IMG/VR virus record: IMGVR_UViG_3300020192_000038
Location: 1-36,246 of that record
Strand: one strand, 5' to 3'
Origin: a virus
Length of the DNA: 36,246 bases
Within the stretch, counting starts at the first letter, position 1. Every line of letters starts with the position of its first letter. Below the pieces are notes generated by a model that saw only the letters and a list, made by a program, of their open reading frames with translations, searched no databases and was not told the DNA's origin. Positions 6,718-13,019 of this stretch are shown here, in pieces. Made by a program: the position numbers and the translations under genes.

Positions 6718-7098
6718 AGGTTGGCCCTCCAATTTTGTAACTCTGTATACACCATTTTTATCTGTGATAGTTACTGTGCCAAACAATGAAGCACTCTCAA
6801 GAACTGAGGCAATCGTCGCCTTGAATGGTTTTCCTTCCACCACATAGTTGCCCCGATTCCTCTCTGTCTTTTTCTCAACAACGGGTGGAGATGCTATTTT
6901 ATTATAAGCTGTTGGTAAAACAAAGCAGTTATCCATGTAATTAAGTATTTTTTCCCTTCTTGCTCTCCTAGGACTCGCTTTTCCATTTAGAAAGTTTGAG
7001 ATTGATCCCTCAGAGTAACCAAACAATTTAGCCAAACTTCTTCCACTCATCTTGGTTTTGTTCTTAAAAGCTATTAGCCTTTTATTAAATGATTCCAC
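6487..7098 (-). CDS. HTH regulator fused in frame to a small phage protein
   Basis: A 203-residue ORF starting at GTG 7098 (AGGAAGAAAATTGTG). Residues about 8-50 are an XRE-like helix-turn-helix (MSGRSLAKLFGYSEGSISNF, then LNGKASPRRARREKI), as in phage repressors and host Cro-like proteins. Residues about 75-127 form a second, strand-rich part (FKATIAS, GTVTITDKNGVYRVTKLEG). From residue 128 the chain continues without a stop into MTDTTRLLALEK, which has every sign of a separate small gene of the local cluster, including its own ribosome site. The fusion could be genuine, with two products from one frame, or the scar of a deletion. It is the best candidate for the regulator of the early arm. 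Confidence 0.65.
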   Translation of the reverse strand: MESFNKRLIAFKNKTKMSGRSLAKLFGYSEGSISNFLNGKASPRRARREKILNYMDNCFVLPTAYNKIASPPVVEKKTERNRGNYVVEGKPFKATIASVLESASLFGTVTITDKNGVYRVTKLEGQPMTDTTRLLALEKIRTELERTLAQAYFVFSKTDKPEFKTLAEGQNWYAQHNYIAEKMVGSWVDNTMCILDKLDTKKD

Positions 7099-7109
7099 AA
7101 TTTTCTTCC

Positions 7110-7125
7110 TGGCGAATTAACGCCA
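7110..7125 (-). promoter_or_regulatory. Palindrome in leader of HTH gene, candidate operator
   Basis: TGGCG and CGCCA arms surround AATTAA, giving a 16-base inverted repeat 12 bp upstream of the GTG start. A second short palindrome (GCTTTTAAGC, 7130-7139) lies just beyond. Placement right before a helix-turn-helix gene suggests autoregulation; no binding evidence exists. Confidence 0.35.
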
Positions 7126-7144
7126 TATTGCTTTTAAGCGTTTT

Positions 7145-7174
7145 TCAAACTTTAATCTTTTTTTTGGTTGTCAT
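7145..7174 (-). other. Nine-residue ORF, leader peptide or gene remnant
   Basis: ATG ACA ACC AAA AAA AAG ATT AAA GTT TGA, encoding MTTKKKIKV. It follows a full GGACTAACCTATG junction, so a ribosome site and start remain although no long reading frame follows. It lies 46 bp before the HTH gene start. It may be what is left of a deleted cassette gene or a small leader peptide. Confidence 0.4.
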
Positions 7175-7177
7175 AGG

Positions 7178-7387
7178 TTAGTCCGTAGCTAATGATAAGC
7201 CCTTAAAGTTCTCCTCTACCCATCTGGCATCTACTTCTTGACTATTATATTTGGCGATAAGTTCAATTACTTCTTTAGCTCCTCTGAAAAATCCTTCTTT
7301 GAATTGATCAGTGCCTTTAATATCTTTGACAGATTCGTCAAAAATGTCTCTCAAATCTGGTTTTGTTATTTTTTGTTGTTTATTCAT
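7178..7387 (-). CDS. Small hypothetical protein
   Basis: A 69-residue acidic, helical protein (DIFDESVKDIKGTDQFKEGF, then FRGAKEVIELIAKY, WVEENFKGLSLATD). AAGGACTAACCTATG precedes it. Its own end (GAC TAA) forms part of the next junction. No family recognised; it belongs to the string of short early genes likely to tune the host. Confidence 0.6.
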   Translation of the reverse strand: MNKQQKITKPDLRDIFDESVKDIKGTDQFKEGFFRGAKEVIELIAKYNSQEVDARWVEENFKGLSLATD

Positions 7388-7400
7388 AGGTTAGTCCTTT

Positions 7401-7613
7401 TTAGCCAATTTTAACTGGCTTATATTCTTCATAATCTATGATCTCGCCCAGAAGTTCATAAGACATCAACTCAACTGGTTGCATCAAATCTTTTCTGGCT
7501 ATTTCCTTGAACATAAATTGAATCTGATCTTCTATGCAGTGGAAATAAAGATGTAATATCCTATATTCATGTTTATAAGTAATTTGCCACAATGCTTTTT
7601 GTTCTGGTCCCAT
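7401..7613 (-). CDS. Small hypothetical protein
   Basis: A 70-residue protein with aromatic and His-rich helices (WQITYKHEYRILHLYFHCIE, then MFKEIARKDLMQPVELMSYE). The upstream GGCAGAAAGAAATATATG region provides the ribosome site and contains a small GCCGAAAGGC hairpin. No family or membrane segment recognised. Confidence 0.6.
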   Translation of the reverse strand: MGPEQKALWQITYKHEYRILHLYFHCIEDQIQFMFKEIARKDLMQPVELMSYELLGEIIDYEEYKPVKIG

Positions 7614-7634
7614 ATATTTCTTTCTGCCTTTCGG

Positions 7635-7802
7635 CTAGTCCTTTTTGGTTAGCTTCTTTAATTGCAACCAATTGCCAATGTTGCTAATAATTGCCTCAGC
7701 GTTTTCTCTACTTAAATCGGGCTTGCTGATTCTCAAAGCGTTCAGCAACAGTTCAAATCCTTTTGCATAATTTTCGTCTTGTACTTTTTGTGTGTCTGTC
7801 AT
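7635..7802 (-). CDS. Small MTDTQ-type hypothetical protein
   Basis: A 55-residue ORF starting MTDTQKVQDENYAKG and ending QLKKLTKKD before TAG. It is preceded by AAGGACTAACCTATGACAGA, identical in type to its neighbours, and fills what would otherwise be a 200-bp gap. Content is helical (FELLLNALRISKPDLSRENA). The MTDTQ start and KKD end match the neighbouring cassette genes at 6292 and 6717. Function unknown. Confidence 0.6.
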   Translation of the reverse strand: MTDTQKVQDENYAKGFELLLNALRISKPDLSRENAEAIISNIGNWLQLKKLTKKD

Positions 7803-7816
7803 AGGTTAGTCCTTAG

Positions 7817-8095
7817 TTAGTTTTTCTCTAGCCAGTCAAAATGTTCTTTATGCCATCTATCTATTTCTTTTTGATTATTACCTGTTTTATAGGTTGGGAT
7901 ATCTATCCAGCTGTTAAGTGGTGGTGGAGTTATAAACATCCTTTTATACCTTTCTTCAGCTTTAATAGCATCAATCCCTTTGGCAATTTCATCTTCACTG
8001 GGTCTATAATTTTTTAGTTTATTCCATCTTATTTCCTCATTGATATCATTGAGTATTAAAATTGCTAATGCTGTTAAAAGTAAAAATATTATCAT
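7817..8095 (-). CDS. Membrane-anchored small protein
   Basis: A 92-residue protein. Residues 1-17 are a hydrophobic helix (MIIFLLLTALAILILND), either a signal anchor or a type I-like membrane segment with an in/out orientation I cannot settle; the rest is polar and charged (RWNKLKNYRPSEDEIAKG, WHKEHFDWLEKN). AGGGGAGAAGCTATG gives a strong ribosome site. It is the first gene behind the promoter at 8115-8143, so it should be strongly expressed early. A host-envelope target such as superinfection exclusion is possible but unproven. Confidence 0.6.
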   Translation of the reverse strand: MIIFLLLTALAILILNDINEEIRWNKLKNYRPSEDEIAKGIDAIKAEERYKRMFITPPPLNSWIDIPTYKTGNNQKEIDRWHKEHFDWLEKN

Positions 8096-8114
8096 AGCTT
8101 CTCCCCTCTTATTT

Positions 8115-8143
8115 ATTGTAACTGTCTGTCGCTAGAGTGTCAA
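8115..8143 (-). promoter_or_regulatory. Sigma-70 promoter for the distal early genes
   Basis: On the minus strand TTGACA (8138-8143) and TACAAT (8115-8120) are separated by 17 bp. The -35 overlaps the end of the upstream HTH gene. The stretch TTGACACTCTAGCGACA and the downstream AATAAATAA-AGGG leader repeat those of the promoter at 13026-13054, pointing to a duplicated promoter cassette that may share a regulator. Confidence 0.85.
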
Positions 8144-8145
8144 TA

Positions 8146-8349
8146 CTAGAGTAATGAATCCGTCGACCATCTCTTTTTAGCCCATTTTTCAACGAATGTT
8201 TTGCAAGCCTCCAGGTCGTAGCCATAGATTATCTTTTCAGTGATTATCGGGTTCCGAGGCATTCCACCAGAAACCATTCTGTAAAACGTTCTCTTGTTGA
8301 CTCCAAGGGCTTTGGAGATGTTATTTGCTCCAATTATTTGGTCGCTCAT
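8146..8349 (-). CDS. Small helix-turn-helix DNA-binding protein
   Basis: A 67-residue protein. Residues about 7-30 (ANNISKALGVNKRTFYRMVS) are a helix-turn-helix of the excisionase/AlpA/Nu1 kind, followed by GGMPRNPIITEKIIYGYDLE and a terminal helix (ACKTFVEKWAKKRW), the same layout as winged-helix N-domains of small terminases and AlpA-like activators. Starts at an ATGA overlap with the previous stop; AAGGATCTCGC is the ribosome site. It could be a regulator of early genes; lack of an integrase argues against a true excisionase. Confidence 0.65.
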   Translation of the reverse strand: MSDQIIGANNISKALGVNKRTFYRMVSGGMPRNPIITEKIIYGYDLEACKTFVEKWAKKRWSTDSLL

Positions 8350-8507
8350 GCGAGATCCTTATTTAGTTTAATATTTTCTTGCCTATCTATTTCTTCACAC
8401 CTAGCCTTATAGTCATCCCACTTTGCGTTTGTTGTTGCAAAATAGTCTTCCAATGCTTCTCTTTTCTGCTGCACTACATCGAGTTCTTTTGGGGTTAGGT
8501 TTTGCAT
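8346..8507 (-). CDS. Small coiled-coil hypothetical protein
   Basis: A 53-residue protein starting MQNLTPKELDVVQQKREAL; a longer reading would start with TTG inside the previous gene, whereas GGAAGTTAAATAATATG gives this ATG a good ribosome site. It is highly charged and helical (FATTNAKWDDYKARCEEIDR) with a basic/acidic C-terminus. No family recognised. Confidence 0.55.
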   Translation of the reverse strand: MQNLTPKELDVVQQKREALEDYFATTNAKWDDYKARCEEIDRQENIKLNKDLA

Positions 8508-8508
8508 A

Positions 8509-8727
8509 TTATTTAACTTCCTCTTGAGCGTCTCTGGCTGTTTTTGTGTAGGGTTCAAGTTTGGAGAAGTTTATATAACAAGAATTGGTTTTATCCGCAT
8601 TCCAAAATTGTGGACAATCGCTGCCATCGTCCCTTTGAAGCGTGATAATCTCTCCCGACTTGAATTTTCTACTCCTCCCATTCATTCTAAACATATCGCC
8701 TACTTTTAAGTTTGTTGGTCTTTGCAT
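8509..8727 (-). CDS. Truncated member of the local two-domain family (copy E)
   Basis: A 72-residue protein keeping only the N-terminal domain of the family: NLKVGDMFR, FKSGEIITLQRDDGSDCPQF, WNADKTNSCYINFSKLEPYT, KTARDAQ. After DAQ, where the complete copies go on to VGDVVI and the second domain, it ends EEVK. The N-terminal domain (VGD...GEIITL.DDG.D.P.FWN) is a small beta-barrel type also seen alone in phage proteins, so this copy may still fold. It is downstream of the frameshifted copy D and probably arose by internal deletion after duplication. Confidence 0.65.
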   Translation of the reverse strand: MQRPTNLKVGDMFRMNGRSRKFKSGEIITLQRDDGSDCPQFWNADKTNSCYINFSKLEPYTKTARDAQEEVK

Positions 8728-8744
8728 ATTATTCCTTCACAATT

Positions 8745-9164
8745 TTATATCCCGCTTCTTCCAACAGCTTCATCACTTCGGCTGTTTTTGGCAGATTTTA
8801 CCTCTGGTGCATTTTTGAGGGTGAAGTTTTTCTCTAGTTCGTGGAAGTGGTAACTAATACCCGCTACTTCGAAATCAGCAACCCGCGAAAGCATGACTGT
8901 ATTCTGTCCTCTCTCAAGCACCATGCGTTCATTTCCACCACGAATCACAATATCCCCAACTTCAGCGTCTCTGACTGTTTTGGTGTAGGGTTCGAGGTCG
9001 GAGAAGAATGTACAATGCCAGTCAGACTTATCTGCATTCCAGAAGTATGGACAACCAGTGCCATCGTCCTTTTTAAGCGAGATAATCTCTCCCAACTCGA
9101 AGCTGCTATCTCTCACAATCACTCTAAATTGGTCTCCTACTTTTAAGATTGTTGGTCTTGTCAT
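8745..9164 (-). CDS. Two-domain family member, frameshifted C-terminus (copy D)
   Basis: A 139-residue product with both domains of the local family (VGDQFRVIVRDSSFELGEII, WNADKSDWHCTFFSDLEPYT, then VGDIVIRGGNERMVLERGQN, FHELEKNFTLKNAPEV). From about residue 120 it departs from the relatives and ends SDEAVGRSGI. In another frame the DNA still encodes AEVMKLLEEAGYKIVKE ending at 8729, matching the end of copy C (AEAMKLLEEAGYKVTKE). One extra A in the run at 8785-8789 explains the break. Either a recent mutation, a sequencing error or a +1 recoding site. Function of the family is unknown. Confidence 0.65.
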   Translation of the reverse strand: MTRPTILKVGDQFRVIVRDSSFELGEIISLKKDDGTGCPYFWNADKSDWHCTFFSDLEPYTKTVRDAEVGDIVIRGGNERMVLERGQNTVMLSRVADFEVAGISYHFHELEKNFTLKNAPEVKSAKNSRSDEAVGRSGI

Positions 9165-9200
9165 ATTATTCTTTCTGCCGTTGGGTTATTATTCTTTTTT

Positions 9201-10184
9201 TCATAAAGTTTTTGCTTTCTCTCGAATATAGCTTGTTACCTTCCCAAGCATTTCCTCGGTAGCTCTAATCACTGACGATGCCTCTTTACTATTCACCGCT
9301 GGCATACCAATCTGCTCAATCATGCTTGCCAGTTCCAGTAACTTATCTTTGTCCGGTGCGAGTAGCTTTTTGCGGTCTTGATCTTCTTGAGCCTTTTTGA
9401 GAGTATCAAGTCGTGTGGCTTCTGCTGCTTCTTTTTCTGCTTGAGCATCTTTTTCTGCTTTAGCTTTGGCCTCAACTGCTTCTCTGGCTTTACGCTCAGC
9501 GTCAAGTATCTTCTGCCCGGCTTCTCGCTCTTTGGCAAGCTCTTTTTCTTTGATCTCTGCCTGCGCTCTAAGCTCTATATTTTCTAGTCTTACAGCTTCC
9601 TGTCGATCCGCTTCTGCTTTGGCTTCTAATGCTGCATCCGCCTCAGCTTTTTTCTGCGCTGCAATTCTTGTGTCGTAAGCTAGTTTTTCGTTTTCCAAGA
9701 GCTGTTCAAAGGCTCCATCGGTCATATCTGAGAGCGCATAGATACTTGGATCTGTGCCGAACTGGTACAGCTTCGCCACCCTGGTTTCATATCTGATCTG
9801 CTTTTGCTCAGCCTCGTAGCGCTCCGCGAACTTCTCTTTTTCTTCACACTTGCTCTCAAGGTTGTCACAAACTGCCTCAAGCATCTGGAATGACTTCAGC
9901 CACAATGTATCCTGCAGCTTAAAGTCTGACATTGCGTTTTTTAGCTTCTCGCGTTCTTCTTTTACGATGTCCCTGGCTAAAAACCTTCTCTTTGCTATCT
10001 GCAATCGGATACCTCTGGCTTGTTGCATCTCTACCACTTGGTCTGGTTGTGTAACTACAATCCCCTCAATCACTGCTCTCTGCGCCTCTGCATCATTAAA
10101 AAATGATGACATCTTTTCCATGAGTGTTTTGGTTATCGCCTCTGGTGCTGATAGTTCTTGGGTTAGTTTTGCTAGGTCATTCAT
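9201..10184 (-). CDS. Coiled-coil protein of the recombination locus, DUF1351-like
   Basis: A 327-residue protein. Residues about 40-120 contain QARGIRLQIAKRRFLARDIV followed by KEEREKLKNAMSDFKL, close to the pattern of phage proteins found beside RecT/ERF-type recombinases and often labelled DUF1351. Residues about 170-290 are a very long charged coiled coil rich in Ala, Glu and Lys, and the C-terminal 45 residues form a separate helical piece (DKLLELASMIEQIG). No catalytic motif. Placement near ERF and the YqaJ exonuclease suggests a structural or accessory role in recombination; this is inference. Confidence 0.55.
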   Translation of the reverse strand: MNDLAKLTQELSAPEAITKTLMEKMSSFFNDAEAQRAVIEGIVVTQPDQVVEMQQARGIRLQIAKRRFLARDIVKEEREKLKNAMSDFKLQDTLWLKSFQMLEAVCDNLESKCEEKEKFAERYEAEQKQIRYETRVAKLYQFGTDPSIYALSDMTDGAFEQLLENEKLAYDTRIAAQKKAEADAALEAKAEADRQEAVRLENIELRAQAEIKEKELAKEREAGQKILDAERKAREAVEAKAKAEKDAQAEKEAAEATRLDTLKKAQEDQDRKKLLAPDKDKLLELASMIEQIGMPAVNSKEASSVIRATEEMLGKVTSYIREKAKTL

Positions 10185-10209
10185 ATTATTCTTTCTGCCT
10201 TTTCGGCTA

Positions 10210-10644
10210 TTATTCTTTAGTAACTTTATATCCCGCCTCTTCCAACAGCTTCATCGCCTCGGCTATTGTGTCTACTACCTCTGGCTCAGCTTTGAGGGTG
10301 AAGTGTTCTTCTAATTCATCGAAGTGGTAGTTGTCCTTTGACTTTTTGAAGTTATTGCTACAGGAAAGCTCAACAGTATTCTGCCACCTCTCAAGCACAA
10401 GGTATTCATCTCCACCTCTACCAATCACAATATCCCCAACTTGAGCGCATCTGACTGTTTTGGCGTAGGGTTCGAGGTTTGACCAGAACATACCACGATA
10501 GTTAGACTTATCTTCTTTCCAGAAGTATGGACAATCACTGCCATCATCATGTTTAAGCGTGATAATCTCACCTGCATTAAAGAGTCCTTTTTCCTCAATC
10601 ACTCTAAACATATCGCCTACTTTTAGGTTTTCTGGCTTTGTCAT
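10210..10644 (-). CDS. Two-domain family member (copy C)
   Basis: A 144-residue protein. Domain 1, residues about 5-65: LKVGDMFRVIEEKGLFNAGE, IITLKHDDGSDCPYFW, SNLEPYAKTVR. Domain 2, about 68-120: VGDIVIGRGGDEYLVLERWQ, LSCSNNFKK, FDELEEHFTLK. Tail: AEAMKLLEEAGYKVTKE, shared with the out-of-frame end of copy D. The repeated VGDxxxV and GEIITL...DDG strands suggest two SH3-like barrels. Single-domain relatives are common among phages and have no assigned role. Copies C and D share their tail while A and B share another, indicating tail exchange. Confidence 0.7.
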   Translation of the reverse strand: MTKPENLKVGDMFRVIEEKGLFNAGEIITLKHDDGSDCPYFWKEDKSNYRGMFWSNLEPYAKTVRCAQVGDIVIGRGGDEYLVLERWQNTVELSCSNNFKKSKDNYHFDELEEHFTLKAEPEVVDTIAEAMKLLEEAGYKVTKE

Positions 10645-10668
10645 ATTACTCTTTCTGTTTTTTATTTA

Positions 10669-10896
10669 TTAAAAAGGGATCTCGTCAATATCGACCTGTT
10701 GTGTTATTTGTTGAGGGGCTTCCTCAACGGTTTCATACGCTCTGTAGTCTGGCCTGGCCTCAACCCCGTTTTTTGCGTTAGTAAAGAGCCGAACAGTTTC
10801 CCCCTCCCGAATATCCCTTGATGCTTTCATGGAAATGAAGTCTTTCCCGTTTTTGTCTTTTCTTATCCATGCGACGGCGACATCTTTATATGTCAT
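10669..10896 (-). CDS. Small protein ending in an SSB-like tip
   Basis: A 75-residue protein (MTYKDVAVAWIRKDKNGKDF...). It has a compact strand-rich N-terminal part (FISMKASRDIREGETVRLF) with aromatic and basic residues, a linker (EEAPQQITQQV), and the C-terminal tip DIDEIPF, strikingly like the DDDIPF tip by which bacterial SSB recruits repair and replication proteins. It is placed among recombination genes. It may be a minimal ssDNA-binding protein or a decoy of SSB partner binding. The full OB fold (about 100 residues) does not fit easily in 60 residues, so binding to DNA is open. Confidence 0.55.
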   Translation of the reverse strand: MTYKDVAVAWIRKDKNGKDFISMKASRDIREGETVRLFTNAKNGVEARPDYRAYETVEEAPQQITQQVDIDEIPF

Positions 10897-10898
10897 AT

Positions 10899-11348
10899 TT
10901 ACTCCTTCTTTATCTTTAATTTACTAACGTCAACTCCAGGCTTCTCAGCAATCTGAGACATTGTTGGGATTGTCTCTCCCACTGGCGCATCTTTGAGGGT
11001 GTAGCCTTCCTCTAGTTGGTCAAAGTGATGGTCACTTTGTGCTCTTTTGAAATTATCGGCTGACGAAAGCAGCACAGTATTTTGCCCTCTCTCAAGCACC
11101 ATGTATTCAAATCCAGTATTATTCCCAATCACCACATCCCCAACTTGAGCGTATCTCACTGTTTTGGTGTAGGGTTCGAGTTTGGAGAAGTGTATGCAAT
11201 AATAATCAAACCTATCTGTATTCCAGAAGCATGGTTTAGTGCTGCCGTCATCTTTTTTAAGATAGATAATCTCTCCCAACTTGAATTTGCTACCTCTCAC
11301 AATCACTCTAAACATATCGCCTACTTTTAGGTTGTCTGGTCTTGTCAT
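10899..11348 (-). CDS. Two-domain family member (copy B)
   Basis: A 149-residue protein of the local family: LKVGDMFRVIVRGSKFKLGE, IYLKKDDGSTKPCFW, SKLEPYTKTVRYAQVGDVVI, MVLERGQNTVLLSSADNF, FDQLEEGYTLKDAP, tail SQIAEKPGVDVSKLKIKKE. The tail is shared with copy A. AAGAAGGAGTAAATATG provides a strong ribosome site, itself formed by the 3' end of copy A, a third type of recurrent junction. Function unknown; structural prediction should show two small barrels plus a helical tail. Confidence 0.72.
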   Translation of the reverse strand: MTRPDNLKVGDMFRVIVRGSKFKLGEIIYLKKDDGSTKPCFWNTDRFDYYCIHFSKLEPYTKTVRYAQVGDVVIGNNTGFEYMVLERGQNTVLLSSADNFKRAQSDHHFDQLEEGYTLKDAPVGETIPTMSQIAEKPGVDVSKLKIKKE

Positions 11349-11350
11349 AT

Positions 11351-11806
11351 TTACTCCTTCTTTATCTTTAGTTTACTAGCGTCAATTCCAAACTTCTCTG
11401 CGATTTGAGACATGGATAAGACTACGTTGTCGTCTACTACTGGAGCATCTTTGAGGGTGCAGTATTCTTCTAATTCATCAAAAGTAGCATTAAAACCTGC
11501 TGTTTTGAACATATCTGCACACGAAAGGGATACGATATTCTGACCCCTTTCCAGGACCAGGCGTTCAGATCCACTACTTTTATTAACAACAACATCCCCA
11601 ACTTGGGCATCTCTGACTGTTTTTGCGACGGGTTCGAGGTCGGAGAAGTTTATACAATGCCAGGCAGACTTATCTGCATTCCAGAATAATGGACAATCAG
11701 TACCATCGTCCTTTTTAAGCGTGATAATCTCTCCCAACTCGAAGACGCCGTCTTCCTCAATCACTCTGAACATATCTCCTACTTTTAGGTTGTCTGGCTT
11801 TGTCAT
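11351..11806 (-). CDS. Two-domain family member (copy A)
   Basis: A 151-residue protein and the most promoter-proximal of five paralogues. LKVGDMFRVIEEDGVFELGE, IITLKKDDGTDCPLFW, SDLEPVAKTVRDAQVGDVVV, LVLERGQNIVSLSCADMF, FDELEEYCTLKDAP and tail SQIAEKFGIDASKLKIKKE give the family consensus. It directly follows the YqaJ exonuclease gene with two bases between stop and start. The consistency of the two-domain plan with changing surface residues suggests selection for variety, as in decoy or inhibitor families, but that is inference. Confidence 0.72.
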   Translation of the reverse strand: MTKPDNLKVGDMFRVIEEDGVFELGEIITLKKDDGTDCPLFWNADKSAWHCINFSDLEPVAKTVRDAQVGDVVVNKSSGSERLVLERGQNIVSLSCADMFKTAGFNATFDELEEYCTLKDAPVVDDNVVLSMSQIAEKFGIDASKLKIKKE

Positions 11807-11808
11807 AT

Positions 11809-12411
11809 TTACTCCTTTATTCTTTTTATAATTTGCTGAACCATCTCAATCCCGCGGGCTTTGGAGGCCTCGAGTTCACTACACATCTTGTCATCTCGGT
11901 TGATTCGCTTGATGAGAAGCTTTCCCATAATGTTTGGGTTGTAGATTACATAGTCAACCCAGCTCCTGCCCGAGTCGAGCATTGCCCACTGCATTTGCGC
12001 CATATGGGATGGGTTGATTTTTTCTATAAATCGGTGGGCGTACTCTATAAAGACGCGATCTCCTGGACACTTAATTTCAATTATGCCGTCATCTCCGACC
12101 AGACCATCTGGAGAGAAGCCGCTGTACTCACCCGTTTGAATGAACCCCACCTCCGTCACCCGAGACCCTGTCTGAAGCTCATACATTGCCCGAGCGACCG
12201 GCTCTAACTCCCGACCTCTGAGCATATCTGCGCTGATAAACCCCTCCTCCTGGATCTTGCCTGTGATGATCTCTCCAGCTTTCTCGAAGCAGAGAGACTC
12301 AAACCCTAAACCTTTCGAGTTGAGTACTTTGGCATCTGAGCCTGTGAACTTCCCAAGCCGAAGCTCCAACCACTCTACCGTTCCCTGTTTAAGCTCTGAG
12401 TGAATAATCAT
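11809..12411 (-). CDS. YqaJ-like (lambda-type) recombination exonuclease
   Basis: A 200-residue PD-(D/E)XK exonuclease. Signature parts are in order: QGTVEWLELRLGKFTGSDA (the Q..W...R.G..T.S.. motif), GRELEPVARAMYEL (66-79), GFSPDGLVGDDGIIEIKCP with catalytic D102, E112 and K114. This family digests one strand of double-stranded DNA to expose 3' ends for the annealing protein. It is coupled to the ERF gene by an ATGA overlap, the classical exonuclease/annealase pair for phage recombination. Confidence 0.92.
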   Translation of the reverse strand: MIIHSELKQGTVEWLELRLGKFTGSDAKVLNSKGLGFESLCFEKAGEIITGKIQEEGFISADMLRGRELEPVARAMYELQTGSRVTEVGFIQTGEYSGFSPDGLVGDDGIIEIKCPGDRVFIEYAHRFIEKINPSHMAQMQWAMLDSGRSWVDYVIYNPNIMGKLLIKRINRDDKMCSELEASKARGIEMVQQIIKRIKE

Positions 12412-13007
12412 TGCGCATCCTGTTCTATTTTAATTTTCTTATATTGGAAGTAGGGGAGAATTGTCGAGTTAGAATACTTCTCTTTTAATCCTCCGCACAC
12501 AACAAGCAGGTCTTCGAAGGTTTTGGTTTGCTCAATCGCTGAGATGTCTTCATCTTTCATCACCTCAACCTTTGGGGCTTTTTGGGCGTCATTCTCTACA
12601 GTATCCGTCTCGGTCAAATCAAGCGCGTTGATGAATAAGTACCGCTTCATGTAGGTTGTCTTGCCCCCCAGGTTTTGGATAGGCTGTGCGCCGCCCTTGC
12701 CGTCCTTTGAGCCGATGAATACCTCAGCTGTTGGGTATTGGAATGAGACCCTTTCACCATCTTGCATATTATAAATATCCAGAGTAGCCCACTCTCTCCC
12801 TTGGCTATCAGTCTCGATATTAAAGAGAGAGGTTATCCCCAAGTCTCTCATAATGAGGGTTGTCTGCGGGAGGAAGTCTTCCATCTCGTAGTATGAGTAT
12901 TTGGAGTGGTTATTTCTCCCACTCTTTTTTAAGCTCTTCTCCAAGATTAAAACTCTCAGCTGTTGCAGCTTGAAGTATATGTTTTTGATCGGTTGTCCTG
13001 ATTCCAT
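12408..13007 (-). CDS. erf: ERF-family single-strand annealing protein
   Basis: A 199-residue protein with the ERF core: HSKYSYYEMEDFLPQTT (about 34-50), LGITSLFNIET, and GGAQPIQNLGGKTTYMKRYL then FINALDLTE (105-134), matching the KY.Y....D....P and (G)...TY..RY.....L motifs. ERF proteins anneal complementary strands and circularise phage DNA, as in P22. AAAAGGGAGAGAATATGG gives a strong ribosome site just downstream of the consensus promoter at 13026-13054. Stop overlaps the exonuclease start. Confidence 0.9.
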   Translation of the reverse strand: MESGQPIKNIYFKLQQLRVLILEKSLKKSGRNNHSKYSYYEMEDFLPQTTLIMRDLGITSLFNIETDSQGREWATLDIYNMQDGERVSFQYPTAEVFIGSKDGKGGAQPIQNLGGKTTYMKRYLFINALDLTETDTVENDAQKAPKVEVMKDEDISAIEQTKTFEDLLVVCGGLKEKYSNSTILPYFQYKKIKIEQDAQ

Positions 13008-13019
13008 ATTCTCTCCCTT

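Noticed and set aside
8146-8349. HTH protein as an excisionase of an integration system
   Set aside because: No integrase gene or attachment site is visible, so a regulator is the safer call.
9850-10314. Rightward 154-residue ORF rich in Ser, Phe and Leu
   Set aside because: It is the antisense of the coiled-coil gene; composition follows from Lys/Glu codons read backwards.
11800-12207. Rightward 135-residue ORF
   Set aside because: It is antisense to the YqaJ exonuclease, which has full catalytic motifs, and has no ribosome site or recognisable product.
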